Source of the DNA: Bacillota bacterium
GTDB taxonomy: Bacteria > Bacillota > Clostridia > Lachnospirales > Lachnospiraceae
Length of the DNA: 64,000 nt
Direction: 5' to 3'
Assembly: GCA_029224465.1 (NCBI GenBank)
Contig: JAQXUQ010000006.1
Coordinates: forward strand, 186,001 to 250,000
Shown: positions 1 to 8,068 of the stretch, one piece after another
How positions within the stretch are numbered: position 1 is the stretch's first letter
Layout: each line of letters opens with the position of its first letter
Notes under the pieces: generated by a model
What the model saw: the letters and a program-made list of their open reading frames with translations, nothing else
Told to the model about the DNA's origin: nothing
Database searches by the model: none
Translations under genes and position numbers: made by a program

Positions 1-1
1 C

Positions 2-256
2 ATGGAGACGCCGAACAAGTACACGGCTGAAGAAGTTGAGAATATCCTGAAAAACCTCGATGATAATGATACCTATGGCATCGTTCTGCGCTCCAAGGGC
101 ATGCTGCCTTCCGCAAACGGCACATGGATTCATTTCGACTATGTTCCCGGCCAGCCGCAGGTACGCACCGGAGCAGCGGATGTTACCGGAAAGATCTGCG
201 TGATCGGTTCGCAGCTGAATCAGGACGCGCTTGAAAAGCTCTGGAAGCGCAGATAA
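2..256 (+). CDS. CobW/P47K-family GTP-binding protein, C-terminal fragment (5' end outside window)
   Basis: ORF open at window edge; GTWIHFDYVPGQPQVR...CVIGSQLN resembles the CobW C-terminal domain; followed by another CobW-like gene. Confidence 0.6.
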   Translation: METPNKYTAEEVENILKNLDDNDTYGIVLRSKGMLPSANGTWIHFDYVPGQPQVRTGAADVTGKICVIGSQLNQDALEKLWKRR

Positions 257-272
257 CACAGAAGGAGAAGCT

Positions 273-1235
273 ATGGCAGAGAGAATCCCAGTTTATGTGA
301 TCACCGGATTCCTTGAAAGCGGCAAAACATCATTCTTCGCATACACAATCGGGCAGCCTTATTTCCAGTCCAAAGAGAGGACACTTCTGATCCTCTGCGA
401 AGAGGGAGAAGTGGAGTACAGCGAAAAACTCCTGAAGCATACCCGTACAGATGTCGTTACCGTGGAGAAGCAGGAAGATCTTACGCCTGCGTTCATGATG
501 GCGCTCAACGCCAAATATCATCCGGGCCGTGTCCTGATCGAATGGAACGGCATGTGGAATTACAAGGAGTTCCGTCTTCCGAGCGCCTGGATGCTGGAGC
601 AGCAGATTACCTGCATTGATGCCTCAACATTCGGCGTATATTATTCGAACCTCGCGATGCGGTCCCTTTTGTTTGAAGAGCTAAAAGGTTCCGAACTGGT
701 TATGTTCAACCGCTGCGACGATATCGATGAAGAGACGCTGATCAAATACAAGAGAAATGTCAAGGCGATCTGTCAGCAGGCGGATCTGATCTTCGAAGAT
801 AAAGACGGCGAGATTGACATGACGACAGAAGAGGATCTTCCGTTTGATATCAATGCCGACGTCATTGATCTTAACAAGGGGATCGATTATGGCGTCTGGT
901 ATCTTGACGCGATGGAGCATCCGGAAAGATATGACGGCAAAACAATCCGCTTCACCGGCATGGTTGCCCGCCCTGATGATTTTCCGAAGGGATACTTTGT
1001 CCCCGGCAGAATGGCGATGACCTGCTGCGCGCAGGATATGCAGTTTCTGGGGTACGCGTGTGCGTACGATCAGGAAAAGATTGACGCGATTAAGGAAAAG
1101 AGCTGGGTGGAAATCACGGCGGATGTCCGATTTGAGGATTTCAAGGAATATGAAGGAAAGGGTATCGTTCTTCACGCAAAGAGCGCGGCCCTGACCAGAG
1201 AACCGGAAGACGCGGTTGTCAATTTCGCCGGCTGA
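273..1235 (+). CDS. CobW-like GTPase (metallochaperone-type) with C-terminal extension
   Basis: MAERIPVYVITGFLESGKTSFF P-loop; ATG at 273 preceded by GAAGGAGAAG; the tracked 231 start is probably too far upstream. Confidence 0.75.
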   Translation: MAERIPVYVITGFLESGKTSFFAYTIGQPYFQSKERTLLILCEEGEVEYSEKLLKHTRTDVVTVEKQEDLTPAFMMALNAKYHPGRVLIEWNGMWNYKEFRLPSAWMLEQQITCIDASTFGVYYSNLAMRSLLFEELKGSELVMFNRCDDIDEETLIKYKRNVKAICQQADLIFEDKDGEIDMTTEEDLPFDINADVIDLNKGIDYGVWYLDAMEHPERYDGKTIRFTGMVARPDDFPKGYFVPGRMAMTCCAQDMQFLGYACAYDQEKIDAIKEKSWVEITADVRFEDFKEYEGKGIVLHAKSAALTREPEDAVVNFAG

Positions 1236-1259
1236 TCCGGCCTTCTCTAATATGTGTCA

Positions 1260-1288
1260 GCCGCAGGCAGCGCAGCCTGCGGCTTTTT
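1260..1288 (+). terminator. intrinsic terminator after CobW-like gene
   Basis: GCCGCAGGC-agcgca-GCCTGCGGC-TTTTT. Confidence 0.8.
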
Positions 1289-1295
1289 ACAACCT

Positions 1296-1338
1296 GAAAA
1301 CAGCCCCGCAGAGAGATTTCAAACCACTCTGCAGGGCT
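1296..1338 (-). terminator. intrinsic terminator of rpsT
   Basis: minus strand AGCCCTGCAGAG...CTCTGCGGGGCT followed by GTTTTC. Confidence 0.7.
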
Positions 1339-1378
1339 TGTTTCATCAATCGATTGAATTTATGAAATGCGGACGAGC

Positions 1379-1642
1379 TCAGTCCATTTTGGCTACGGAA
1401 GAAGCGAGCTTGGAAACTTTATTGGCAGCAGTATTCTTGTGAAGAACACCCTTTGTCGCAGCCTTGTCGATTGCAGCTTCCGCCTTCTTGAGGGCATCCT
1501 GCGCCGCAGCCTTGTCTCCGCTCTCAACAGCAGTGCGGACATTCTTGATGACGGACTTAACGCCGGTCCTGACAGCCTTGTTGGCCTCAGCCTTCTTGCT
1601 GCTGGTGAGAATTCTCTTCTTGGCAGATTTGATGTTTGCCAT
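1379..1642 (-). CDS. rpsT: 30S ribosomal protein S20
   Basis: MANIKSAKKRILTSSKKAEANKAVRTGVKSVIKNVRTAV..., 87 aa. Confidence 0.95.
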   Translation of the reverse strand: MANIKSAKKRILTSSKKAEANKAVRTGVKSVIKNVRTAVESGDKAAAQDALKKAEAAIDKAATKGVLHKNTAANKVSKLASSVAKMD

Positions 1643-1900
1643 GTAAAATACCTCCATATAAAACACGCGTGATTGGATTTTATGTTATATCCGGATGTAC
1701 TCCGCGATATCAGCCGCGATGTGCCATTGATCCGGACACGGACGTTCTTTGACACATACACCAAGATAATAACCATCTGCGGCGATAATGTCAAATACTT
1801 TATATTAATTCTTGCAGGAACCGGAAATCTGTGGTATATAATTATCCATATGCGGAGACTTCTGCGCCTTCGCGATTACATGAATTTAAAGGATACTGAT

Positions 1901-2140
1901 ATGGGTACTGTTCGTTTAATCTTAACTATTGTTCTGATTATCATCAGCGTCGTTCTGACTGCCATCGTCCTGATGCAGGAGGGCAAGTCGCAGGGACTCG
2001 GCGCGATTGCGGGCGCCGCGGAGACGTACTGGGGCAAGAACAAAGGCCGTTCCATGGAAGGAAGGCTTGTTAAGCTTACAACGATTCTCTGCGTAGTTTT
2101 CTTCGTTCTGTGCACGCTTCTGGATATGAAGGTGCTCTGA
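1901..2140 (+). CDS. secG: preprotein translocase subunit SecG
   Basis: 79 aa, two hydrophobic segments, VLMQEGKSQGLGAIAG motif; located upstream of rnr. Confidence 0.9.
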   Translation: MGTVRLILTIVLIIISVVLTAIVLMQEGKSQGLGAIAGAAETYWGKNKGRSMEGRLVKLTTILCVVFFVLCTLLDMKVL

Positions 2141-2176
2141 TTTCTGCGGAACGGATGGAATGATTACGGATTCGGA

Positions 2177-2203
2177 GGCGTCCCATGGAGGGGCGCCTTT
2201 TTT
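2177..2203 (+). terminator. intrinsic terminator between secG and rnr
   Basis: GGCGTCCC-atgga-GGGGCGCC-TTTTTT. Confidence 0.7.
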
Positions 2204-2266
2204 GTACTCCGGCAGCGGCCGCAGGCGCCGCAGGGAAGCAGGAGCGTCCTTTAGAAAGAAGGAAGA

Positions 2267-4444
2267 TTGAAACAAAAGAATGAAACATATATGGAAGGTG
2301 TTTTTACTTCCAGTGCAAAGGGCTTCGGCTTTGTAACGGTGGAAGGTCTTCCGCAGGATCTGTACATTCCTGCCGAGTTTACCGGCGGCGCGTTCTACAG
2401 TGATAAGGTTCTGGTAAAACTGCTTCCGACCTTCAGCGGAAATATTATTCCGGCAGGGAGAGACGGCCGCAGGCAGGAAGCGGAAGTTGTCAGAATTCTG
2501 GAAAGAGGCACGAAACGCCTGACTGGAACTTTCAGCCGTGCGAATCATCAGGCACTTGTCACACCGGACAACCATAAAATCAGCCGGCAGATCGCGATTC
2601 GGCCGGAGGATACCATGCGGGCCGTCAACGGCCACAAGGTGGTCGTTGAAATCACGGATTACGGCTTCGGGAAGCGTCCTCCGGAAGGAAAAATCGTTGA
2701 AATTCTGGGTCATATGGATGACCCGGGCGTGGATATTCTCTCGATTATCCGCGCGTACAATCTGCCCGGCGAATTTCCGGGAGAGGTCATGGAAGAGGCG
2801 CGGCGGCTGCCGCAGGAGCTGACCGGTGCTTTATCTTTGCGTAACGCGGACAACTCGGCACAAGGGCAGCGCGAAGATCTCCGTGGACAGATCGTTGTCA
2901 CGATCGACGGCCCGGACACGAAGGATATTGATGACGCGATTTCTGTAGAGAAGGACGGAGATAATTATATTCTGGGCGTTCACATCGCGGATGTCTCGGA
3001 GTATGTCCGCGAGAACTCCGCGCTCGATCGGGAAGCGCTGCGCCGCGCGACCAGCATCTATCTGGTTGACCGTGTGATACCGATGCTGCCGCACGAGCTT
3101 TCGAACGGCATCTGCTCCCTGAATCCGGGGGAAGACCGGCTGGCGCTCAGCTGCATCATGACCATTGATCACGAAGGGAAGCTTCTGGACAGCCGGATTA
3201 CGGAATCCGTAATCCGGTCAAGGGCAAAACTCAGCTATCCCGGCGTAATGAAGCTGCTCGAAGAAGCAGATACCTCGGAAATTAAACAGCAGCTGGAACA
3301 GCAGGGCATCCGGCGCGGCATGATCACGAGAACACGGGAGATTGTCCGGATGCTGCGCAGGGCGAAACGGCTGGCTTCTGTTTTGCACAAACAAAGACGT
3401 GCACGCGGGTCCATCGACTTTGACTTCGCGGAGAGTGAAGTTCATCTCGACGAAAAAGGAAAACCTGTGGATATCGTTCCGCACGAAAGAAACGCGGCGA
3501 CGGAAATGATTGAAGATTTCATGCTGCTGGCAAATGAAACGGTCGCTTCGACGTTTTACTGGCTGGATGTGCCGTTCGTCTACAGAACGCATGAAAAACC
3601 GCCGGAGGAAAAGCTCCGGCAGCTCCGGATGTTCATCCGCGGCTACGGCTATTCGCTCAAAGGCTCTGCGTCGGATATTCATCCGCGGGAAATCAGCAGG
3701 CTCCTTGCAAAACTTTCCGGTACGAAGGAAGAAGCGATGATCAGCAGAATGACACTGCGCAGCATGTCGCGCGCGGAATACACGACGACCTGCAGCGGAC
3801 ACTTCGGACTGGCGCTTTCTTATTACTGCCATTTTACGTCGCCGATCCGCCGATATCCGGATCTGCAGATTCACCGGATTATCAAGGAATATCTGCACGG
3901 GAAGCTTTCCGACAAACGCCGCAGCCATTACGCGCAGCTTCTGCCGGATGTATGCAGGCAGTCTTCGCTGCGGGAGCGGCTCGCGGACGAGGCGGAGCGG
4001 GAGAGCGTCAGACAGAAGATCGCCGAGTATATGAAAGAGCACCTGGGTGAACAGTTTGAAGGTGTCATTTCCTCTGTCACAGGCTGGGGACTATATGTGG
4101 AACTGCCGAATACGGTGGAAGGCCTGGTGCCTGTCAGCTCTCTTCGTGATGATTACTATATTTTTAATCCGGAACAGTATATACTGACGGGAGAGCATAC
4201 GCACCGGACGTTCGAGCTCGGACAGAAGGTGAGCGTGATCGCAAGCGGCGCGGACATTATTCTGCGGACGGTCGATTTCCGGCTTGCCGGAGGTGATGAT
4301 AACGCGGAAAAGGCATCTTCCGGGCACACGGCAGAAAAGGAAAAGGTACAGCCGGAAAACCACTCCAATAAGAAAACAAAGCGATTGAAAAAGGTACCCC
4401 GCGGTCAGGAGAAAAAAACGGGACATGGCAGACACAAATATTAA
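2267..4444 (+). CDS. rnr: ribonuclease R
   Basis: 725 aa; TIDGPDTKDIDDAISVE RNB motif, C-terminal S1 domain and basic tail; TTG start (alternative ATG 2291). Confidence 0.95.
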   Translation: MKQKNETYMEGVFTSSAKGFGFVTVEGLPQDLYIPAEFTGGAFYSDKVLVKLLPTFSGNIIPAGRDGRRQEAEVVRILERGTKRLTGTFSRANHQALVTPDNHKISRQIAIRPEDTMRAVNGHKVVVEITDYGFGKRPPEGKIVEILGHMDDPGVDILSIIRAYNLPGEFPGEVMEEARRLPQELTGALSLRNADNSAQGQREDLRGQIVVTIDGPDTKDIDDAISVEKDGDNYILGVHIADVSEYVRENSALDREALRRATSIYLVDRVIPMLPHELSNGICSLNPGEDRLALSCIMTIDHEGKLLDSRITESVIRSRAKLSYPGVMKLLEEADTSEIKQQLEQQGIRRGMITRTREIVRMLRRAKRLASVLHKQRRARGSIDFDFAESEVHLDEKGKPVDIVPHERNAATEMIEDFMLLANETVASTFYWLDVPFVYRTHEKPPEEKLRQLRMFIRGYGYSLKGSASDIHPREISRLLAKLSGTKEEAMISRMTLRSMSRAEYTTTCSGHFGLALSYYCHFTSPIRRYPDLQIHRIIKEYLHGKLSDKRRSHYAQLLPDVCRQSSLRERLADEAERESVRQKIAEYMKEHLGEQFEGVISSVTGWGLYVELPNTVEGLVPVSSLRDDYYIFNPEQYILTGEHTHRTFELGQKVSVIASGADIILRTVDFRLAGGDDNAEKASSGHTAEKEKVQPENHSNKKTKRLKKVPRGQEKKTGHGRHKY

Positions 4445-4892
4445 GGTAGTTGCGAATAATAAAAAGGCATACCACGATTATTTCATAGAACAGAAATACG
4501 AGTGCGGTATTGAGCTGTACGGAACCGAGATCAAATCGATCCGCCTCGGCAAATGCAGTGTCAAGGAAGCGTATGTGGATATTCAGAACGGTGAGGCATT
4601 TGTCGACGGGATGAACATCAGCCCGTATGAGAAAGGCAATATCTTCAACCGCGATCCGCTGCGCAGGCGGAAGCTCCTGCTGCATAAAAAGGAAATTCTG
4701 CAGCTCGCGTCCGCAGTTTCGGCGAAGGGTTATACGATTGTACCACTGTCCGTCTATCTGAAAAACGGTAAATGCAAGATCGAAATCGGGCTTGCGCGCG
4801 GCAAACATCTGTATGACAAACGCGAGTCGATCCGGAAAAATGACCTTCGCCGGGAGAACGAGCGCGACTTCAAGAACGAGTACAGGGGTTGA
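4425..4892 (+). CDS. smpB: SsrA-binding protein
   Basis: NKKAYHDYFIEQKYECGIELYGTEIKSIRLGKCSVKEAYV; overlaps end of rnr, upstream of ssrA. Confidence 0.97.
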   Translation: MADTNIKVVANNKKAYHDYFIEQKYECGIELYGTEIKSIRLGKCSVKEAYVDIQNGEAFVDGMNISPYEKGNIFNRDPLRRRKLLLHKKEILQLASAVSAKGYTIVPLSVYLKNGKCKIEIGLARGKHLYDKRESIRKNDLRRENERDFKNEYRG

Positions 4893-4916
4893 TTTTACGG
4901 TGCAATCTGTTAAAAT
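4889..4916 (+). promoter_or_regulatory. putative sigma-A promoter of ssrA
   Basis: TTGATT-N16-TAAAAT, ~37 nt upstream of mature tmRNA 5' end. Confidence 0.5.
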
Positions 4917-4952
4917 GTATCTATCGGAAACACATGTTTTCGTTTCACTTAC

Positions 4953-5302
4953 GGGTTAGTAAAGGTTTCGACAGGGATCCTGCAGGTGGAGAAGCTATCC
5001 GAAGCCGATCGTTAAACGGCAAACTTAAATATAAACGCTAATAACAATAAGTTAGCTCTGGCTGCCTGATCGCAGTCAGCGTCGCCCGGAGGTCACCTGC
5101 GGTTTCCGGATACGGCGCCAATCACGCAGGAAACGACACGGGTTCTGTCTCGGATCCGCGGGCGTATTTGAGGCTACTGATTCTGCCGGATCGCTGATCG
5201 TCCGGCTTTTGAGGGAATGGTCTTAGGACACAACGCTCAGCTATGATAGTAGAAGTACATTGAATGGGTTTTTGGACACGGGTTCGATTCCCGTCTAATC
5301 CA
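4953..5302 (+). ncRNA. ssrA: transfer-messenger RNA (tmRNA)
   Basis: 5' GGGTTAG pairs with 3' CTAATCC (7 bp acceptor); GTAAAGGTTTCGAC 5' element; T-arm ACGGG-TTCGATT-CCCGT; tag ORF 5019-5069 reads ANLNINANNNKLALAA-stop; downstream of smpB. Confidence 0.95.
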
Positions 5303-6731
5303 CTAACAGGGCCGTATTCGAACACATCGAATTCGGCTCTTTTTCTATGTTGTAAAATATTGTGACAGAATCATTCTTCACGATGACATTTGACACAAAT
5401 GTATGCAGCAGCTTCTTCCGGAATTCCGGATCATCCTTATCTCCAGCTTTGAAGGACAGGAGCCATCCCCTGACCAGTTCTGCAGGTATGATCGGGTGCT
5501 TGATCTCATTACGGCTGATCTGTACCAGAAGCTCGTTTTCCTCAGCTTCCAGCGTGGCTAAACGCTGAACGAGTACGCGCGCCCCGCCATTTTCGATCGC
5601 GGTCGCAAGAGACTCCTGCCGCTTACGGTTATCCTCGAGCCGCTTTTTCAGAATGATCGTCGGATCTTCATCCTGCCTCTTTTTCTGGATTTCCATGATT
5701 TTATCAACGAGCATATCAATTAAGTCATCTGTCAGGACATCAGCGATGGTATGCTCAACTACAAGGTTCTCCAACTTCTTCTGGGGAATTGCCTTCAGTG
5801 CGCATTTTTTGCCGCGTTTCGCGTTCGCACATTTATAATAGTGATACATTCGTCCGCTTTTACCGGTCCCGCATTCCCCGACCAGAAGACTTCCACAATA
5901 CGCACAATAGCATTTCCCTGAAAGTAAATAGTTCACAACAGCCCTCCCCGCGGCATTATTTCGGCCTGTATGAAAATGCCGCTGCGCTTCATCAAATGTA
6001 GCCCGGTCGATAATGATCGGCGCCGGTATTTCGATATCCCGGAAGCTAAATTTACCTGTATACTTTTCGTTGCGCAGTATCCGTTCTACAACGGACTTTG
6101 ACGGCACTGTTCCCCTGCGGCTGGCGATGCCGCATTCTAGCAGATACTGCTGCATATCCTTTAACGAATGCCCCGAGATACACATCCGGAAAATCCCGCG
6201 CACACAATCGGCAGCTTTCGGGTCCAGTATGATCCTCTGATCATTATCCTTCTTGTAGCCTATCGGTAGGCGCCCAGCTGTCCATTTTCCCTTTTTCGCG
6301 CTCTCGCTATGTCCGCGAATGACCTTTTGCCGGAGGTCTGCGCTATAGTATTCGGCCAAACCCTCCAAAAGGGACTCAAGAAGAATACCCTCCGGACCGT
6401 CGGGGACCGCTTCCTTCGCATACATAATCAGAACGCCTGCTTTTTTCAGGCGGATCTTGTTTACAGCAATATCCTCTCGTGACCGTCCGAACCGATCGAC
6501 CTTCCAGACGATAATGCAATCGAATTTATGCTGATCCGCGTCATGCATCATTCTTTTAAACTCATTACGCCCGTCAACAGACTTTCCGCTGACATGCCGG
6601 TCAGCGTAGATCTCAACAATATCAATTCCCTTATTCCGCGCATAGGCGCGGCAGTCGTCAACCTGTCCTTCTATAGACTGATCGGTCTGCCTCGGGCCTT
6701 CACTATAGCGCGCGTAAATCGCTCCTGTCAT
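5295..6731 (-). CDS. large serine recombinase / phage integrase
   Basis: 478 aa; N-terminal IYARYSEGPRQTDQSIEGQ...VWKVDRFGRSREDI resolvase catalytic domain, recombinase domain, CAYCGSLL...CANAKRGKKC zinc ribbon, coiled coil; stop codon lies in ssrA acceptor stem. Confidence 0.93.
   Translation of the reverse strand: MTGAIYARYSEGPRQTDQSIEGQVDDCRAYARNKGIDIVEIYADRHVSGKSVDGRNEFKRMMHDADQHKFDCIIVWKVDRFGRSREDIAVNKIRLKKAGVLIMYAKEAVPDGPEGILLESLLEGLAEYYSADLRQKVIRGHSESAKKGKWTAGRLPIGYKKDNDQRIILDPKAADCVRGIFRMCISGHSLKDMQQYLLECGIASRRGTVPSKSVVERILRNEKYTGKFSFRDIEIPAPIIIDRATFDEAQRHFHTGRNNAAGRAVVNYLLSGKCYCAYCGSLLVGECGTGKSGRMYHYYKCANAKRGKKCALKAIPQKKLENLVVEHTIADVLTDDLIDMLVDKIMEIQKKRQDEDPTIILKKRLEDNRKRQESLATAIENGGARVLVQRLATLEAEENELLVQISRNEIKHPIIPAELVRGWLLSFKAGDKDDPEFRKKLLHTFVSNVIVKNDSVTIFYNIEKEPNSMCSNTALLVD
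5299..5306 (+). other. attL core (TCCACTAA) overlapping ssrA 3' end and integrase 3' end
   Basis: identical 8-mer at 37003-37010; flanks also similar (CTAATCCACTAACAGGGCCGTA vs GTAGTCCACTAAACGGGCCGTA). Confidence 0.8.
5308..5344 (+). terminator. phage-borne terminator now serving ssrA
   Basis: AGGGCCGTATTCGA-acaca-TCGAATTCGGCTCT-TTTT (one internal mismatch). Confidence 0.75.
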
Positions 6732-6749
6732 AGGTGAACCTCATTTCTA

Positions 6750-7373
6750 TCACTGCGCCTTATGGCAGATCCACGTCAATTTGCCAATTAAACGGACGTC
6801 AACCTGGTCCAATATGATCGGGGCATATTCCGAATTACAGGACTGCAGGATCACCTTATTACCGGATCGATATACCTTTTTTAACACTGCCTCATCGTCC
6901 GCCCCGAAAACAACGGCATAGATCTGCCCGTCAACGACATCAAAATCAGCGACAAGAAATGCGATGTCTCCGTCTTGAATGCCCGCATCTATCATTGAGT
7001 CACCTTTTGTGTGTAACGCATAATCAGCACGGATCGCGCGGTCGATGTAAAAGAATCCATCGAAATTCTGTTCCCCGATCGGGCCCTCGCCGCAACCGAT
7101 TGTGCCAAGGATCGGCACCGGGTAGGCCGCAGGAACAGATATATTACGGGGGAGAGGATGTTCCTTGTTTTTGTCTTCCCAACCCATCAGATAAAGAGGC
7201 GTTACTCCGAGCGCGTCGGCAAGTTTGGCAATCTTATCCCTTCTCATATTTTCGATCATGCCGTTCTCCCACTTGCGGACAGTAGATTTACCGACGCCAA
7301 CTTTATTGCCTAACTCTTCAAGTGTCAGTCCCTGTTGTTCCCTTAGGTCTTTAATTCTTTCTCCAACTGTCAT
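6750..7373 (-). CDS. CI/LexA-like phage repressor (HTH_3 plus S24 peptidase-like domain)
   Basis: MTVGERIKDLREQQGLTLEELGNKVGVGKSTVRKWENG HTH; C-terminal ALHTKGDSMIDAGIQDGDIAFL S24 motif; upstream of and same strand as integrase. Confidence 0.9.
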   Translation of the reverse strand: MTVGERIKDLREQQGLTLEELGNKVGVGKSTVRKWENGMIENMRRDKIAKLADALGVTPLYLMGWEDKNKEHPLPRNISVPAAYPVPILGTIGCGEGPIGEQNFDGFFYIDRAIRADYALHTKGDSMIDAGIQDGDIAFLVADFDVVDGQIYAVVFGADDEAVLKKVYRSGNKVILQSCNSEYAPIILDQVDVRLIGKLTWICHKAQ

Positions 7374-7422
7374 TGTAAGGCCTCGCTTCATTAAGTTATC
7401 AGACATTTTAATTATACATGAT

Positions 7423-7481
7423 TGTGTCATTTATGCAACATTGAATGGTGGTTTAGAGTAAAAAGTTTCATTTATGACACA
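7423..7481. promoter_or_regulatory. candidate repressor operator pair
   Basis: TGTGTCATTTATG (7423-7435) and CATTTATGACACA (7469-7481), inverted half-sites between divergent repressor and early genes. Confidence 0.5.
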
Positions 7482-7488
7482 TAACCTA

Positions 7489-7517
7489 TTGACACCAAGC
7501 AGGGTAAGAGATAAGAT
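7489..7517 (+). promoter_or_regulatory. putative early rightward promoter
   Basis: TTGACA-N17-TAAGAT. Confidence 0.65.
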
Positions 7518-7522
7518 TCAAA

Positions 7523-7538
7523 GTGTCCTTGAGGACAC
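7523..7538. promoter_or_regulatory. candidate operator palindrome at the predicted transcription start
   Basis: GTGTCCT-TG-AGGACAC, 7-bp perfect arms. Confidence 0.45.
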
Positions 7539-7563
7539 GTAAATTTTCAGGAAGGAGGGCACA

Positions 7564-7761
7564 ATGATAAATCACGAAAAGATGACCATAACGCTCGACA
7601 GAGAGGAGGTTATCGACTGCAAACTCGCGGCACTTGGAATCATCCAAGAGCAGGAAAGAGCCGGAAATTCGGCGAGGAGGTGGCGGTCAATCTACAACAA
7701 GCTGGACAAACAGCTCAAGGCTTTCGATAAACAGTACGAAAAAACGCATCCGGAGGGATGA
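7564..7761 (+). CDS. small phage early protein, unknown function
   Basis: 65 aa ORF with AGGAAGGAGG RBS, first early rightward gene. Confidence 0.6.
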   Translation: MINHEKMTITLDREEVIDCKLAALGIIQEQERAGNSARRWRSIYNKLDKQLKAFDKQYEKTHPEG

Positions 7762-7787
7762 TCCTCCGGATGCAGAAAGGAGATAGG

Positions 7788-8000
7788 ATGGACAGGCTAC
7801 TGCTGGAGTACTACATCAAGAAAAGCGGCCGAAATGTTGAGACTTACTGTAAGGACGTCGGAATAAGCAGATCTGCTTACTTTCGCAAGACTCACGGAGA
7901 ATCCGAGTTTACTCAGGGCGAAATTCAAAGCAGTATCGACTGCGGATACGTGCCGCGAGAGTCGATCATGCAAGTTTTTTTTGCCGGAAAAGTGTCGTAA
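7788..8000 (+). CDS. Cro-like/HTH phage protein
   Basis: MDRLLLEYYIKKSGRNVETYCKDVGISRSAYFRKTHGESEFTQGEI, HTH-like; RBS AAAGGAGATAGG. Confidence 0.6.
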   Translation: MDRLLLEYYIKKSGRNVETYCKDVGISRSAYFRKTHGESEFTQGEIQSSIDCGYVPRESIMQVFFAGKVS

Positions 8001-8008
8001 AAGACACT
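7991..8008. promoter_or_regulatory. candidate operator upstream of antirepressor
   Basis: AGTGTC-gtaaaa-GACACT inverted repeat sharing the GTGTC motif of the 7423-7538 region. Confidence 0.3.
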
Positions 8009-8068
8009 GCATAGTGCGACAAAAGCCGCCCAGGGACACGACCCCATAGGCGGCAGAAAGGAAATTAC

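Noticed and set aside
5122-5325. 67-aa minus-strand ORF within ssrA
   Set aside because: Lies in the tmRNA gene; no RBS or homology; only the integrase frame is supported here
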